A DNA stretch of 64,000 nt from Imbricaverruca yamaguchii. Lineage: Eukaryota; Arthropoda; Thecostraca; Neoverrucidae. The notes beneath the pieces were generated by a model. That model saw only the letters and a program-made list of their open reading frames with translations. It made no database searches and was not told the origin of the DNA. Below, piece after piece: positions 46,313 through 57,214 of this stretch (position 1 is its first letter; each line of letters opens with the position of its first letter). Where the stretch lies: the NCBI GenBank assembly GCA_034440575.1, contig JAOTOL010001003.1, positions 1 to 64,000 on the forward strand. The letters are read 5' to 3'. The position numbers were made by a program, and so were the translations under genes.

Positions 46313-46494
46313 GGGGCGGGGATGGCCGAGTGGTTGAGGTGTCGGGCCATGGGTACCAAAGGTCCCGGGTTCGACTCTAGCGCCACTCAGGACATTTCCC
46401 AATCCCGCTGCCCACCGGCGAAACAGTGTGGGCGGCGCCATTAGCCGTGAATGTGGATAAGGTGTGTCGTGAACCAACCAATAAAAAATATACG
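46313..46494 (+). mobile_element. SINE family B, copy 4, with 13-bp target duplication
   Basis: Full-length plus-strand copy: GGGATGGCCGAGTGGTTGAG head, GGTCCCGGGTTCGACTCTAG box B, CCACCGGCGAAACAGTGTGG body, and tail CCAACCAATAAAAAATA. It is flanked by a perfect 13-bp repeat GGCCCGACTGATG (46,300-46,312 and 46,495-46,507). The right copy forms the first bases of the 34-bp minisatellite, so the SINE landed at that array's left edge. Confidence 0.95.
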
Positions 46495-46499
46495 GGCCC

Positions 46500-46643
46500 G
46501 ACTGATGACCCCACCCGTGTCAGTACCCTGGATGACTGGCGACCCCGTCCGTGTCAGTACCCTGGATGACTGGCGACCCCGTCCGTGTCAGTACCCTGGA
46601 TGACTGACGACGCGGCCCGTGTCAGTACCCTGGATGACTGGCG
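46500..46643 (+). repeat. 34-bp minisatellite, 4.2 copies
   Basis: Units contain CGTGTCAGTACCCTGGATGA and CTGGCGACCCCGTC, with few changes between units. Confidence 0.94.
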
Positions 46644-47805
46644 CCCAGCTACTGATCACGTAACCGGCTGAAATCAAGCATGGAACGGGATGTCAAAATT
46701 ATCCCCCTGCATTGATCAAGGACGGTGAGGGACGCTAATTATTCCTTCTCGGCAGTTATTCCATCTGAATTGGCGTCTCTTAGCACGCGTCAATTCAGTT
46801 ATTTATTTTGTACGTGGTAATCTCAACAAGATGGATTCATATGACTTTGTACATTTTGATGCATTTCAATTAACTCAACTGATGCACTCAGCGAGCGCGC
46901 TTCTTAAGCCACGAACTACCGCCGGTAGACCACATACCTACTACTAGCGGGGAGGGAGGGGAAATTTCCAACTCAAACGTGTGTTCCAGACTGCATAGAA
47001 AAACGGGGTCTTCACCAACAGGTAATGGAATCCTTCATCTTTTCAGCTTCGCGAAGACTTCTTTCCTTGTATAATTGACACAATGACACTACAGGCTGGG
47101 TCAAAGAATACTGTCGATGACCGATAGGTCAATTTTGCCACGCTGTCTACCCCTAACCGACCGGTCAGGGGTAGACCGGTAACAAAATAACGTTGCATAA
47201 TAAAGCGCGCCACATATAGCTAGCTGAACTTCTGGCAAATACTACAGCATAACAGAAATATGCCTTCAAGGTCACGATCATGCATAGAAGGCCAAGTGCG
47301 CAACATAGTTGCCCCCCTTCGAACGCAACTGTACCATAGCTTCCAAACTGCGAGTCTTAGAGCGATGAAACAGGACGACAAGTGGACTTGGAAAGATGCA
47401 CTGCGGCACATGGTACATGTCCATGTTATTAGCAACGCATTCGCATTCAGCATCCCATTCGCGTACTCTCCGATGTGATTCATTATCTCAGGATGTGATA
47501 TTTGTCGCTTGACAAAGTAAAGCAAACAACAATTATCCAATAGGACGAGCAGTTTGATCTCCAGGGGTCAAGAAAGGTCATTCGGGTCACACACGAGGTC
47601 CAGTGTGCAGATGTCTCATGCCTCAGGCATGGCCAGGCGGCACTCCCACCTCGTGCCGCGGCCCCCACGCGCCACACCCTGATCACGTGACCGAACACGG
47701 ATCGGACGCCAATCGCTGCCGCGGACGACCAGCGACGAGAGCCGCCGGCGTCCTCTGACGAAAGCACGCGACCTCGCCATGACGTCACTACCCGTGCCGG
47801 AGATC
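46644..47805. other. No recognised gene; one short hairpin
   Basis: About 1.2 kb. A perfect 10-bp stem GTCTACCCCT/AGGGGTAGAC (47,145-47,176) encloses a loop with the palindrome GACCGGTC. No gene is recognised. Confidence 0.45.
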
Positions 47806-47886
47806 CGGACGTTGCGGACCCGAATACTGCAGCTCTCTGAAGTATGACATCCGGGCGGCACGGACCCGAATACTGCAGCTCTAACT
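47806..47886 (+). repeat. About 45-bp direct duplication
   Basis: GGACCCGAATACTGCAGCTC occurs twice (about 47,816 and 47,862), each preceded by ATCCGG-type sequence. Confidence 0.85.
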
Positions 47887-48640
47887 AGGTGACTCACTGA
47901 AATATAAAATCACCTGGCTGGATTAGAAACTATGAATACAGCAAAACCTAAGACCCCTTGTTCAGCGATTCAAGAGTGCGGTTTTGCCATGGATGTCTTT
48001 AGGCTTCTATTTTTCCATATGTGTCATAGTGAAATTCGTTTGCATCGAAACGCTTAGCTGCGTGACGCAAGAGCTACAATTATTCAGACATCGAACTGGA
48101 ATGATCAGCGGCATTTCATCATGTCGACTTTACCCTGGAAGGGGGAGGGCTCTGTACCGTGGGGTTCCGTCAAACCTGAATCTATATGGGAGGGGATTCC
48201 GTCGTCATTATATCTTGGCATCTACTGGGCATACTTAAAAGCTCAATAACTCGATCGAATTTTACTGGTGTAATCTACATCTTCAGAGGGTCAAAAAGGA
48301 ATAATCACAAGTTTAATTCACGAGGCAGAAATGGGAAAAGTTGATCAAAATCGTTTGTGGCTGTATTCCATTTTTTACATCAGTAAAATTGAGTGTTGCA
48401 AAGAGTAAATCGCCCTTTAGTAGTTAAAAGCACCAATGTGATATCCATGCATGCAAATGCAAAGCAGCCAATGGCATGGTCAGAAACATGAGCAGTGTGT
48501 GGATATCATTTGTTCTTTGTGTGGTCCTTCGTCGTATTCAGTGCCAGAAATAATGAGTATGTTGCAATTTTTGTATAATAGCAATGCATATCGTGATATC
48601 TCTCTCCAATCAAGGTCGCTAGACAATCATGCAAGGGATG
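47887..48640. other. No recognised feature
   Basis: About 750 bp of AT-rich sequence. Nothing is recognised. Confidence 0.45.
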
Positions 48641-49145
48641 CAGTGGCGTAAGTAGGATTTACCCTACGTGTGGGTGTAAAGGGAATTAGAGGGTGCCACC
48701 ATTCCTATTTTTTAAGTTCCCCGGTTTCCACAATTAGTTTTTCAAATGGACCCATTGTTTGGTGTTTATAACATAATTTTTTTCCCCAACTTAGTTGTTC
48801 TATGAACGGGGCCCAAACTACCACCGTCGTTTCTGAGTCACCGAACTTCAACTTAACTCCCTCACCACGTTTGAATGTTTTGTTTTTGCATCCCTCGATA
48901 AGTCACCCAACACTGCTAGGATTGCCCCTGCACTTGAAAATTAAAAAATTAACATCTCACGCATTCAAGTTAATAACGTCCGGTAGCCACCACGGTAACG
49001 TTCGTGTACGTGTACACCCGCCTTGCGCATTCGGCGCATTCGCTACACTTCGTGCGATTCTTCGGTTTCTGCTAGGCCTCCAACATTTTAACATTTTGTT
49101 AATTGTTGCCACATGATAGTCTTGTACCATATTTGAAATATGCAC
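48641..49145 (+). mobile_element. Dispersed hAT-like nonautonomous repeat, copy 2
   Basis: Begins CAGTGGCGTAAGTAGGATTT and carries the same ordered blocks as the copy at 41,050-40,562: GGGGCCCAAACTACCACCGT, TTTCTGAGTCACCGAACTTC, CCTTGCGCATTCGGCGCATT, CTGCTAGGCCTCC and ATAGTCTTGTACCATATTTG. Both copies share a translated segment near PCAFGAxAxLRAIL, although no known protein is recognised. The right limit is set where similarity fades. No target duplication was found. Confidence 0.72.
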
Positions 49146-49419
49146 TGCCTCGTATGGGGTTTAGCTGGGAATATTATATTACTTCAATTCGATGGTCAAC
49201 TCTCTTATTTCCACGTTTTCTGCTGATTAAGAAAACTGGGTATCCACTGATCTTTGATGCACCTGATCTCTTTTGTTAAATATGCTCCAAGATTTATTAA
49301 AGAACCGAGGTCCTGGCTCGGTATTTTTCTTTTCGTCCCGTTACGTTTTTCTTCGTCTTTGGATGTGTTGCACCGACTCTATTCGGGGTTTGCTGAATTT
49401 TTGTGCATCGACGATTTTA

Positions 49420-49770
49420 TTTTTACCGGCGAGTTTTCGAAGACCCCGATGTGTTTATTTAGTGCCCTTTGGTATCCTTCTTTTGGTTTTGTTTCGGACA
49501 ATGTCGCTTTTTTGGCGGGCTCTAGCTTGCTTTTGAATCCATCATGCGGTCTCATGGCCCTGGTGTGCTTTGAGGGTTTCTAGAGTGGTTATTTTAGAGC
49601 TCCTGATAGGTTTGCTTAGGGCTGTAGCACATGTTTCCAGTCCTCGTCGCTTTTGTCGATACTAGGTGTGTTTTGGATGTCCCGCTGTATTATTAACCTT
49701 CCGTTGTGCTCCTAGGGCCCCGCTGTGGTTTGAAGGCTCTTGAAGCACATGTGTGGAGACCCAGCACGGT
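49420..49770 (+). repeat. Highly degenerate about 32-bp repeat
   Basis: Spaced boxes such as TAGTGCCCTTTGG, CATGGCCCTGGTGTGCTTTG, CTAGGGCCCCGCTGTGGTTTG and GGGCTCTAGCTTGCTTTTG suggest a decayed minisatellite. Confidence 0.4.
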
Positions 49771-49774
49771 TTTA

Positions 49775-51339
49775 AGGATTGTTCACACCTAGCGTAATAT
49801 GGACGCACAGTTGGAATTGACGCAAAGTTAGCGGACAGTTAGCATTGGGCCCAATGAGTCTGCCGATTCTGCCATTGCGCCGGCCTTGCGTCAGCTGTCT
49901 GCCGAGTCCGACAAAACGCTGGCGATTTCCGAGCGTACAAAGTTGGGCTTTCTCAACTTTTTCCGCTTGGCGCACCAGCGACCTTGACGCTGAAGGTCAA
50001 GGTGACAGACTGCTCGGGATAAACTGCGGTCGCCATATTTGCTGATCTTTGGCGGATTTGGGCCATATTGGCTGCGTTTTTTCAGCTTGTAAGTTGCAAC
50101 ATGTCTCAACATATGCATCGGGATTACGCCTAGCCCGTCATTGTGCTGGCATTTTTTTGCATCGAGATTACGCTAGGTGGGGCATTCCAGCACGATTCAA
50201 CAGGTGATTAACACCCAACCATCTCATATTCTCTTGAAAATTGGTACCCTGGGTAATCAGGTGCCCAGATTCCGAATCTGAAAGTCTTAGATCTATCGGA
50301 GGGGTGGGTTTTGAGTTATAGCCTCGGGCAGTTTTTAAAAGTTTGAATACAAGGCTTCTTTGAGACGCCACAACTCCCGTAAAACTGAAAGCAACATAGT
50401 AAAATGATATGTCGTTATAATCGTAAAATCAGTTGCCCCCCCAAAAAAAAAAAAACATATGTCAGAGGCCACAGAGCCAAGGGGGCATAAAGGCGAAGGG
50501 GAGCACCAGCGGAACCATCGCTTCGCACCCCCCTGGATCGGACATTCGATGTGTACCGGCGGGCCTCGGATATCGCTTCCCCTCCCCCAGGATCTGACCT
50601 TTGATCGATAACGGGGGAGTACTCCTCCAGAGACATGGTTTCGCCCCCCCCGGCCCAGGGGGCACCCGGCGGTGGGGGCACCACGAGAATCGCTTGCCCC
50701 CATTCAAAATTACCTTCCGCCGCCACTGGGTGGGAAGGGGTCTTGAAATACTGGAATGAGCTTTGTATAGATAATGGAACTTGAAGCATATGAATTTGAT
50801 GCCATACGTATGTGTTACATACGCTATGCGCGGCGGCCTTGCGTGAAAAGCACAAATTCTCGACATGGCTGAAATGAAAAAATGGGTAAAAATATTTATT
50901 AAAAATACTTATCTCCAATTTATTTTATTGTCAGTTAACAATACCATAGGCAATATTTTCGACCAAAAATCAACGCTGTTTTTTAAGTGCCCACATGGCA
51001 AAAAATTGAACACATTTTTGCCCACAAAATTTGTAAGAACAAAATTTCAAAATTTTCAAAAACGAGCTACACCACAACTATTCTTGTGATTTTACAATTC
51101 CAACAATATATAAGGTCACTAGGTTACGTTTCGTTTCATTTTTAAAACAAACTTCAAAAATTGCCCGAGGTTATAACTCAAAACCCACTGCTCCGACAGA
51201 CCTACGACTTTCAGATTCGGAATCCGGGCACCTGATTACCCTGGGTACCAATTTTCAAGAGAATCCGAGGTGGTCGGGTGTTAATTTGCACCCATCCCCT
51301 GTTGAATCGTGCTGGAATGCGCCAGGTGTGAACAGTCCT
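49775..51339. mobile_element. PIF/Harbinger-type nonautonomous element, TSD TTA
   Basis: Terminal inverted repeats AGGATTGTTCACACCTAGCG at the left and the reverse complement AGGACTGTTCACACCTGGCG at the right (18 of 20 match) are flanked on both sides by TTA (49,772-49,774 and 51,340-51,342). A 3-bp TTA/TAA duplication is characteristic of PIF/Harbinger. Longer inverted arms of about 165 bp lie inside (50,183-50,346 and 51,151-51,320). The left arm alone holds an extra segment of about 390 bp between CACCTAGCG and CATTCC. No transposase or Myb-like ORF is present. Confidence 0.85.
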
Positions 51340-51738
51340 TTATAGTCTGCGGCGCAAGTTTCCGGGGTCACATCGGACCGAAAATTTTTGGCCCCCTTTT
51401 CATTTTCTCAGTCATAGGCTTAGTTCTAAAATCCGTCACAAACCACTTGCTGCACTCCTTGGTTGTTACACATGCGAGTATTTTGGAAGCAGAATCTCTT
51501 TTAAAACGTTTCATCTTAGCCATTTTTAGTCGCTTGAGACATTTGTTTAATGGGAGTTGTCTTTTCTACGTTTTGGAGAGATCCCCATAGAATCAACCAC
51601 GCGCATCAATGTGGTCGATACTGTAGTATTCTGGATAACATTGCAGTTCAGAAAAAACTAGAATTGTACCCTCTTTTGCGTAGCATAGATGATCCAAGCC
51701 ATTATAATTGTTTCGATAATTATCGAAGCTATGTGCAT

Positions 51739-51740
<2 letters not shown>
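51340..51740. other. No recognised feature
   Basis: About 400 bp. Nothing is recognised. Confidence 0.45.
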
Positions 51741-51807
<67 letters not shown>

Positions 51808-51808
51808 A
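51741..51808 (+). repeat. (TA)n microsatellite
   Basis: TA tract of about 65 bp with one TATG interruption. Confidence 0.98.
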
Positions 51809-52378
51809 AGAAAGACATGGAAGTAGTGGTATTAACACACATCAATTAACGTGTGTTTCGAACATGACCTCTGGGACAATGCCCGGGGAATTCCGTCGGA
51901 TGCAGCAGGTTTTTGTGTGTGTCCTGCATGCTGCAGGCCCCCACTGGTTGGGAAGTCCGACGTCTGGACAATGGCAGCGTGGACACTGCGGCCTGTCCGG
52001 TGGCCGTCACGTGGCGTGTCTGGATACGGGGAAGGTGGATGTGCTCCGTCCGTGCGCATTTTGTCACGCGTTTTTGTGAACATTTTCCTTGTATTCATGT
52101 GATTTCATGTCAAGGTCGGGGAATTTCCGGAAAAGTTACCGTGAGGATAGAAATGGCGAAGCCGCTTGCTGTGAGATCTTTGCAGGTGTCATTTTTGCTT
52201 CGCTTTGAGGAAACCTTGCTAGAACATCAATGGTGGTTCATGCAGCTTTCTGGGTGAGTACATTGCAGTTCAAGAACACTAACTTCAGCCTTCTTTGGCA
52301 CATAAATACAGATATAGGACGGCACCAAGGCAACCCCCGCCCTTAACATGGCTAAGCTGTCCTATAACATTCATAAAA
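51809..52378. other. No recognised feature
   Basis: About 570 bp. Nothing is recognised. Confidence 0.45.
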
Positions 52379-52711
52379 GTCCTGGTAGCTCAGTTGGTTA
52401 GAGCGCTGGGCTGCACCGGTCTCCCCTGTATTGGCAACACAGGGTTCGAGTCGCTTCGCGCGCTCGCATTTAGCCCCCGGCCGGGAGTGTCAGTTGGCAG
52501 CTGGCCCGATAAGGCCGGGGACGAGCTACCGGGCGGCCGTGTCGGTGCATTGGCGGCACGTTAAACTTTCGGTCTAAATTCTTCCGTTGAACTGGAGCTC
52601 ATGGATCGGGTGGTGGGACCAGGGTTCACGCAACAAGCTCTGCTTAGCAATAGAACCCTGGCTCCTCAAGCCACCCCAGCAACAACCCGGATCAAATTTA
52701 TTTTATAAAAA
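52379..52711 (+). mobile_element. SINE family A, full-length copy
   Basis: Plus-strand copy: TGGTAGCTCAGTTGGTTAGA (box A), CAGGGTTCGAGTCGC (box B), then the family body with GGCCGGGAGTGTCAGTTGGC and GATCGGGTGGTGGGACCAGG, ending in an A-rich tail. It is close in sequence to the copies at 19,181 and 54,390. No convincing target duplication was found. Confidence 0.94.
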
Positions 52712-52874
52712 AAAAGTCGACCTAACATAAGGGGGGGGGGGGCGAGTGGCTTAGGGTCGTTTGCCTTATAGTACAGGCCATTTGTGTTGCCTTTAAAGCG
52801 AGTGGGTTTTGCAAGCAAGAATAAAGCCGATGTACTCTTCGTTATAGGTGTCTTGCGTTATAGTGTATGTGACG

Positions 52875-53780
52875 TTAAGACGTTGGAGTCAGGGAACATC
52901 CCCAGATGTGCGTAGCTTGAGCGAGAGAAGCGAGAGGGTAATGCACTCTTTTTGGCAGAAGGCCTTCAATAGTCGTCTTTGAGCGTCGCAGCTTCTGCAG
53001 TCCAGCAGGATGCGACCTATGCTTGCCGTGATGTTGCAGGCAGTGGCGTCGCCACGAAATTCTTCCAGGGGGGCGAGATCGAAAGGGGGCCTCCTGCTCC
53101 CGAAAAGGTGCCTCCATTGTGTTAGGGCCTCCTATTGTTTTTAGGCCCTTAGTATGGTTCGGGAATGAGAAACTGAGGGCTGGAGGGCCCCCTTTTCGTC
53201 CTGGAGGGCCTCCTTTTCGTCCTGGAGGGCCTTCTTCTCGTCCTGGAGGGCCTCCTTTTCATCCCAGAGGGCATCCTTTTCGTCCTGGGGGCCTCCTTTT
53301 CATCATGGGGACCTCCTTTTCGTCCTGGTGGTCTTTTCGTCCTGGAGGGCCTCTTTTTAGTCCTGGAGGGCCTCCTTTTCTTCCTGGGGGCCTCCTTTTC
53401 GTCCTGACGTACCTTTTATTGTCATGGGGGCCTCTTTTTCATCATGAGGGCCTTCTTTTCGTCCTGGGGGTTTCGTTTTCGTCCTGGGGGCCTCCTTTTA
53501 GTCCTGGAGGGCCTCCTTTTCGTCATGGGAGCCTCCTTTTCGTCCTGAGGTACCTTCTTTTCGTCCTAGGGGCCTCCCTTTTCGTCCTGGGGTTTCGTTT
53601 TCGTCCTGGGGGCCTCCTCAAATTTCAGGGGGGTGGGGGGTGGGGGCCAGTCTCACGGCAGGGAGGGGGGGCAATTGCCCCCTCTGCCCCCCGGTGGCGA
53701 CGCCCCTGGTTGCAGGTACCGCAACGAGGTGCCGAATAATGATCATCCAGCTGATGCTGTTAATTTTGTGCAACCAGTTC
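52875..53780 (-). pseudogene. Possible LINE C-terminal fragment split by a hAT element
   Basis: Reading the minus strand and skipping the hAT insertion at 53,041-53,708 with one target copy, one frame gives APRCGTCNITASIGRILLDC, followed by RRLLKAFCQ and SLLSLKLRTSGDVP. This resembles the Cys-x2-Cys...His/Arg-Ile-Leu-x2-Cys segment found after RNase H in Jockey-like LINEs. The match is short and no RT motif is adjacent, so the call is tentative. Confidence 0.35.
53041..53708. mobile_element. 668-bp hAT nonautonomous element with 8-bp target duplication
   Basis: Left end CAGTGGCGTCGCCACG and right end, reverse-complemented, CAGGGGCGTCGCCACC (14 of 16) are flanked by a perfect 8-bp repeat GTTGCAGG (53,033-53,040 and 53,709-53,716). 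TIR type and 8-bp duplication fit hAT. The interior (about 53,180-53,610) is a roughly 21-bp minisatellite of GGAGGGCCTCCTTTTCGTCC. The 7-codon period leaves a 206-codon Gly/Pro/Arg-rich frame, which I do not regard as a gene. Confidence 0.93.
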
Positions 53781-54258
53781 TCAGCTTAGTGAGGATGACT
53801 TCGGAGCTTAGTGGCACATCGACTGCGTCGGTCATGCAGCCGAGGACGACTTCCTTTTGGTGGTGCGAATGGCTTGACGTGCTCCAGCCCTTGTGGCGGC
53901 GTGATAGGTCTGGTGTGCTCCAGCGACTACCGAGACTGTGTGACGAAGTCGACGTGTGTGTGTGACGAAGTGTGACGAGGTGTGACGAAGTCGCTGAAGT
54001 CCACCGCCCTCCAGTGCCGACCGCACTGGCAGCAGACGGCGGCAGGTGGATCTCGTCAGCGGCCGACTGGGGCTGCAGACACAGGGCCCGCAGCGTCGCT
54101 GCCCCCCCCCCACCGAGCACCGCCCTCGTGACAGTGGGCTGCCGAAGGGGTGCGCTGACCCTACAGGGCAACACGATGTGTTTATTGGAGTCTTTTACAC
54201 TCATATACACGTTACTTCTGCCAGTAGGTCACCATGTCAGTCGGAGCCTGGTGTGTAT
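53717..54258. other. No recognised gene
   Basis: About 540 bp between two hAT insertions. It contains short GTGTGACGAAGT repeats (53,935-53,995). A small part may belong to the LINE fragment on the minus strand. Confidence 0.4.
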
Positions 54259-54389
54259 GATATCAACATAGGCGTAGGAACCGGTGGGGCCGCTGGGGCC
54301 ATGGCCCCACCACTTTTTGACCTGGTGGGGCCAGCAATGTTAACTGGCCCCACCACTTTTTGAGCAATAACTACCAATAACTACCAAAT

Positions 54390-54660
54390 GCGAGTCCCTT
54401 CGCGCGCTCGCATTTAGCCCCCGGCCGGGAGTGTCAGTTGGCAGCTGGCCCGATAAGGCCGGGGACGAGCTACCGGGCGGCCGTGTCGGTGCATTGGCGG
54501 CACGTTAAACTTTCGGTCTAAATTCTGCGTTGAATTGGAGTTCATGGATCGGGTGGTGGGGCCAGGGTTCACGCAACAAGCTCTGCTTAGCAATAGAACC
54601 CTGGCTCCTCAAGCCACTCCAACAACAATTCGGATTAAATTTAATTAAAAAAAAAAAAAA
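54390..54660 (+). mobile_element. SINE family A, 5'-truncated copy
   Basis: Starts at GAGTCCCTTCGCGCGCTCGC just after box B and runs through the whole body to a 15-A tail. It is nested in the hAT element's left end. It is close to the copy at 52,379, with the same GATCGGGTGGTGGG segment. Confidence 0.93.
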
Positions 54661-54771
54661 AGATAAATAAGAAAACAACGTGATGTAAAGTAATTATTAG
54701 AACCATGAGAGAAACCATTAAAACAATCATATAGATGACTGGTACACATGGCGTGCCTTTTATTTCCAGAC

Positions 54772-55166
54772 CGGGGCTGCGGAGTCGGAGTCGACAAAAT
54801 TATGGCGACTCCGACTCCGCCTGACACGGGCTGGTGACATTAGCTTGCTAACCAATGTTCGCCGTTTTCCGGTGCAAACCTATGTTAATTCGAGCGTACT
54901 AGCAACATCTCCAGAAACGGAGGATCAACCGTTGCTATAAGCACGTTTTCCCGCGTCTTCCTGCGCGAGAAAAAGCCGGCAGAGCATTTATCCGTCGCCG
55001 GCATTGCATTTAATTATTGATGCAGAAAATTAAGTTCGGTCTGTTATATTTATGAGTTTGTGATACTGACTTTTACTGGCCAAGTCGGAGTCGATCCCTG
55101 AGTCGGAGTCGACTCCGGGGGGTCGGAGTCGGAGTCACCCAGAAACCCATCGACTCCGCAGCCCTG
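54772..55166. mobile_element. 395-bp hAT MITE, GGAGTCGGAGTCG-rich
   Basis: Left end CGGGGCTGCGGAGTC and right end, reverse-complemented, CAGGGCTGCGGAGTC (14 of 15) are flanked by TTCCAGAC (54,764-54,771) and TTACAGAC (55,167-55,174), an 8-bp duplication with one change. Both subterminal regions consist of GTCGGAGTCG-type short repeats. There is no ORF. Confidence 0.88.
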
Positions 55167-55215
55167 TTACAGACTGTAGCAGTTTAGTCACTTACGTCTA
55201 TTGCTAGCTTGATTT

Positions 55216-55270
55216 TGGGCGCTACATGACCAATGTAGTCGATGCGCCCTAAAGCCCTAATAACTAACTA
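55216..55270 (+). mobile_element. 55-bp tail-only retroposon with 13-bp target duplication
   Basis: The insert GGGCGCTACATGACC...GTAGTCGATGCGCC...AATAACTAACTA consists only of the 3' tail shared by family C SINEs and the I/Jockey LINE. It is bounded by perfect 13-bp repeats GCTAGCTTGATTT (55,203-55,215 and 55,271-55,283). It is an extreme 5' truncation of one of the two, and the length does not allow a choice between them. Confidence 0.85.
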
Positions 55271-55413
55271 GCTAGCTTGATTTGGCGCACAAGAGACATG
55301 TCTGACAACTAGCCCAAACCCGATTTATAAATGTGTATGAAGGCACCTTGGCCCAAGCCGCCCGCCCCAAACTGATGCTGGATGCAGGTTTCTTGACTCA
55401 ATAGTGGAAGCAA

Positions 55414-55500
55414 CACTGGCGGATCCAGGGGGGCATTAGGGGCAAATGTCCCCCAAAACCAAAATGGCCGATATTTCGTGGCATAATTAGTGGCATCGTA
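55414..55500 (+). mobile_element. One-ended hAT-like MITE fragment (tentative)
   Basis: Begins CACTGGCGGATCCAGGGGGG, a hAT-type terminus of the class also seen at 29,697 (reversed) and 63,159. The partner end and duplication of the preceding GGAAGCAA were not found. The right limit is nominal. Confidence 0.4.
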
Positions 55501-55799
55501 GATTGAATTAAAATTAGGACATCACCACTATGTGAACATGTTGGTTGGAGCGCTTTCGATCCGTATTACGAATCGTCATCGGCAACACTCGGTACGGATT
55601 CATCGGCAACACTTCTGCGCCAGCATCCGCTTCTTCAAGCAGCCCCTCTGACCTGCATACTGATGCTGAGTGAAAGATAGAGCTTGTCTTCGGCAAATCG
55701 GCAAACAGTGGGATATCGCCGGCAACTGCATGTAATGTGAACAACTCCTTGCCGGCTTGATATGCATACCTACTTTTAATTTCTGTTTTGGTCACTTAA

Positions 55800-56789
55800 C
55801 CCTATTACTGGCGGGCCTTACGAGGTTCAGTTTCTGGCGGGGGGCCCATTCGGCGCCCCATAAGATCTGGCGATCTATGCTTCCTAGCGCAAATCCGAAA
55901 ATGGCGCTGGATAGCTCATACCGTGAACTCTAGAAAGTATTTCGTTAATTTTGTACCTCAGGCAATGGTTTGACCTCCAGAGGTCATCGACCATATAGAG
56001 GTTACGCAGTGTTTCGCCAATAACTTTTCACCTAATTCAGATAGAGACTTAAACTCAACGTCATCGTGTTCGCCTTGTTAAGAAGGTTCGAATGGTATAT
56101 AGTCTACCCTAGCCAGGTCAATTTTGACTGTTGAGCTTAGGTCACGTGACCTACGATGACCTAATGTCACCGAAAGGGGTTAGGCTGCATATCATATGAA
56201 AGCTGGTGATAAAACAAACACAATGGCTTTGAGTTTGACGCTCTAGCGCAATGTGGCGGAGAGCAGTGGCCCAAAAACGGTTTTTGAGCCCTGGTGACTT
56301 CGGATGACCTCAGAAAGGGAAACCGTCAAATTTCACCCCGGGAATCTGTGAAAAGATGGGAGTGAACATGATTCTGAAAGTTGTGAGCCGTTTTGATCAT
56401 ATTTGTGGCTTTGGCAGTGTCATTTTTATTTTTCCCATGTTATTCCAATTGGAGAGGTCACCTCGTCACCTGACGTCAGGTCAACGCTAGAGAAAAAACC
56501 GAACTATATGTTATACATCTCTGTAGGGCCATGAAGTGTGGTAATTTTTAAATTGACCGGTGTAAAAGTGTGGGTGCGATGGGGCTCCAAAGTTGAAATG
56601 AGGTGACCTCAGTTGGCCTGATCTGGTGACCTGACCTGACGTGACTCGGGGTTAAAATTTTGACACAACCTGTCAAAAGGACCCATAAATAAAGTCAGAA
56701 GGTTTCAGGTCTTTATCGCCAGCCGTTCCGGAGGAACTAGCAAAAAACATGAGGGAGGCCTTGAAGGCCCCCCGCCAGCAGTAATAGGC
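55800..56789. mobile_element. 990-bp piggyBac-type nonautonomous element flanked by TTAA
   Basis: The left end CCCTATTACTGGCGGGCC follows TTAA (55,796-55,799). The right end, reverse-complemented, GCCTATTACTGCTGGCGGG, is followed by TTAA (56,790-56,793). Imperfect inverted termini with a TTAA target are the piggyBac signature. The interior has no transposase frame. It lies nested in the hAT element. Confidence 0.8.
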
Positions 56790-57214
56790 TTAATGTGTTT
56801 CTGAATTCCATTACACCGAATGTAAATGTCTAATATGCTATATCACCCAAAGTGAGGCAGTTAATTAATTTGGTCAAATCCGATATTGCTTATTTTACTG
56901 CACATACCCCACTTATATGTTATTCGTACCAAGTACAACACAAATGTCACACATTGCGATTTAGAGAGGTCTGTAGTAGTGTACATTTATCGTTCCTTGG
57001 GGGTTTAAACGTACATAAATGAAATAATGGGGTTTGCAGCTGATTGACTTGTGGAAGATCCTAGAAATGACATTATGTTCATAACCTATTCTGCTTAAAG
57101 TTATCGAATCAGCCAGTGAAGCAAAGAAGCAATGGCCTTATGATGGAAGTAGTGTATCTGCACAGGTGGTATAGCTAACTGATTTTTGGTTGTGTTGAGG
57201 ACTTGAGGTCAATA

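Noticed and set aside
50432..50735. Nested hAT MITE inside the PIF/Harbinger-type element
   Set aside because: One end resembles CAGTGGCGGCGGAAGG, but the other end does not pair well and flanking octamers differ.
52379..52453. Functional tRNA gene
   Set aside because: Box A and box B are present, but the cloverleaf pairing is not preserved and the sequence continues into the SINE body. It is a SINE head.
53119..53739. Collagen-like Gly/Pro/Arg-rich frame of 206 codons
   Set aside because: It coincides with the 21-bp minisatellite inside a bounded hAT element, and there are no true Gly-x-y triplets.
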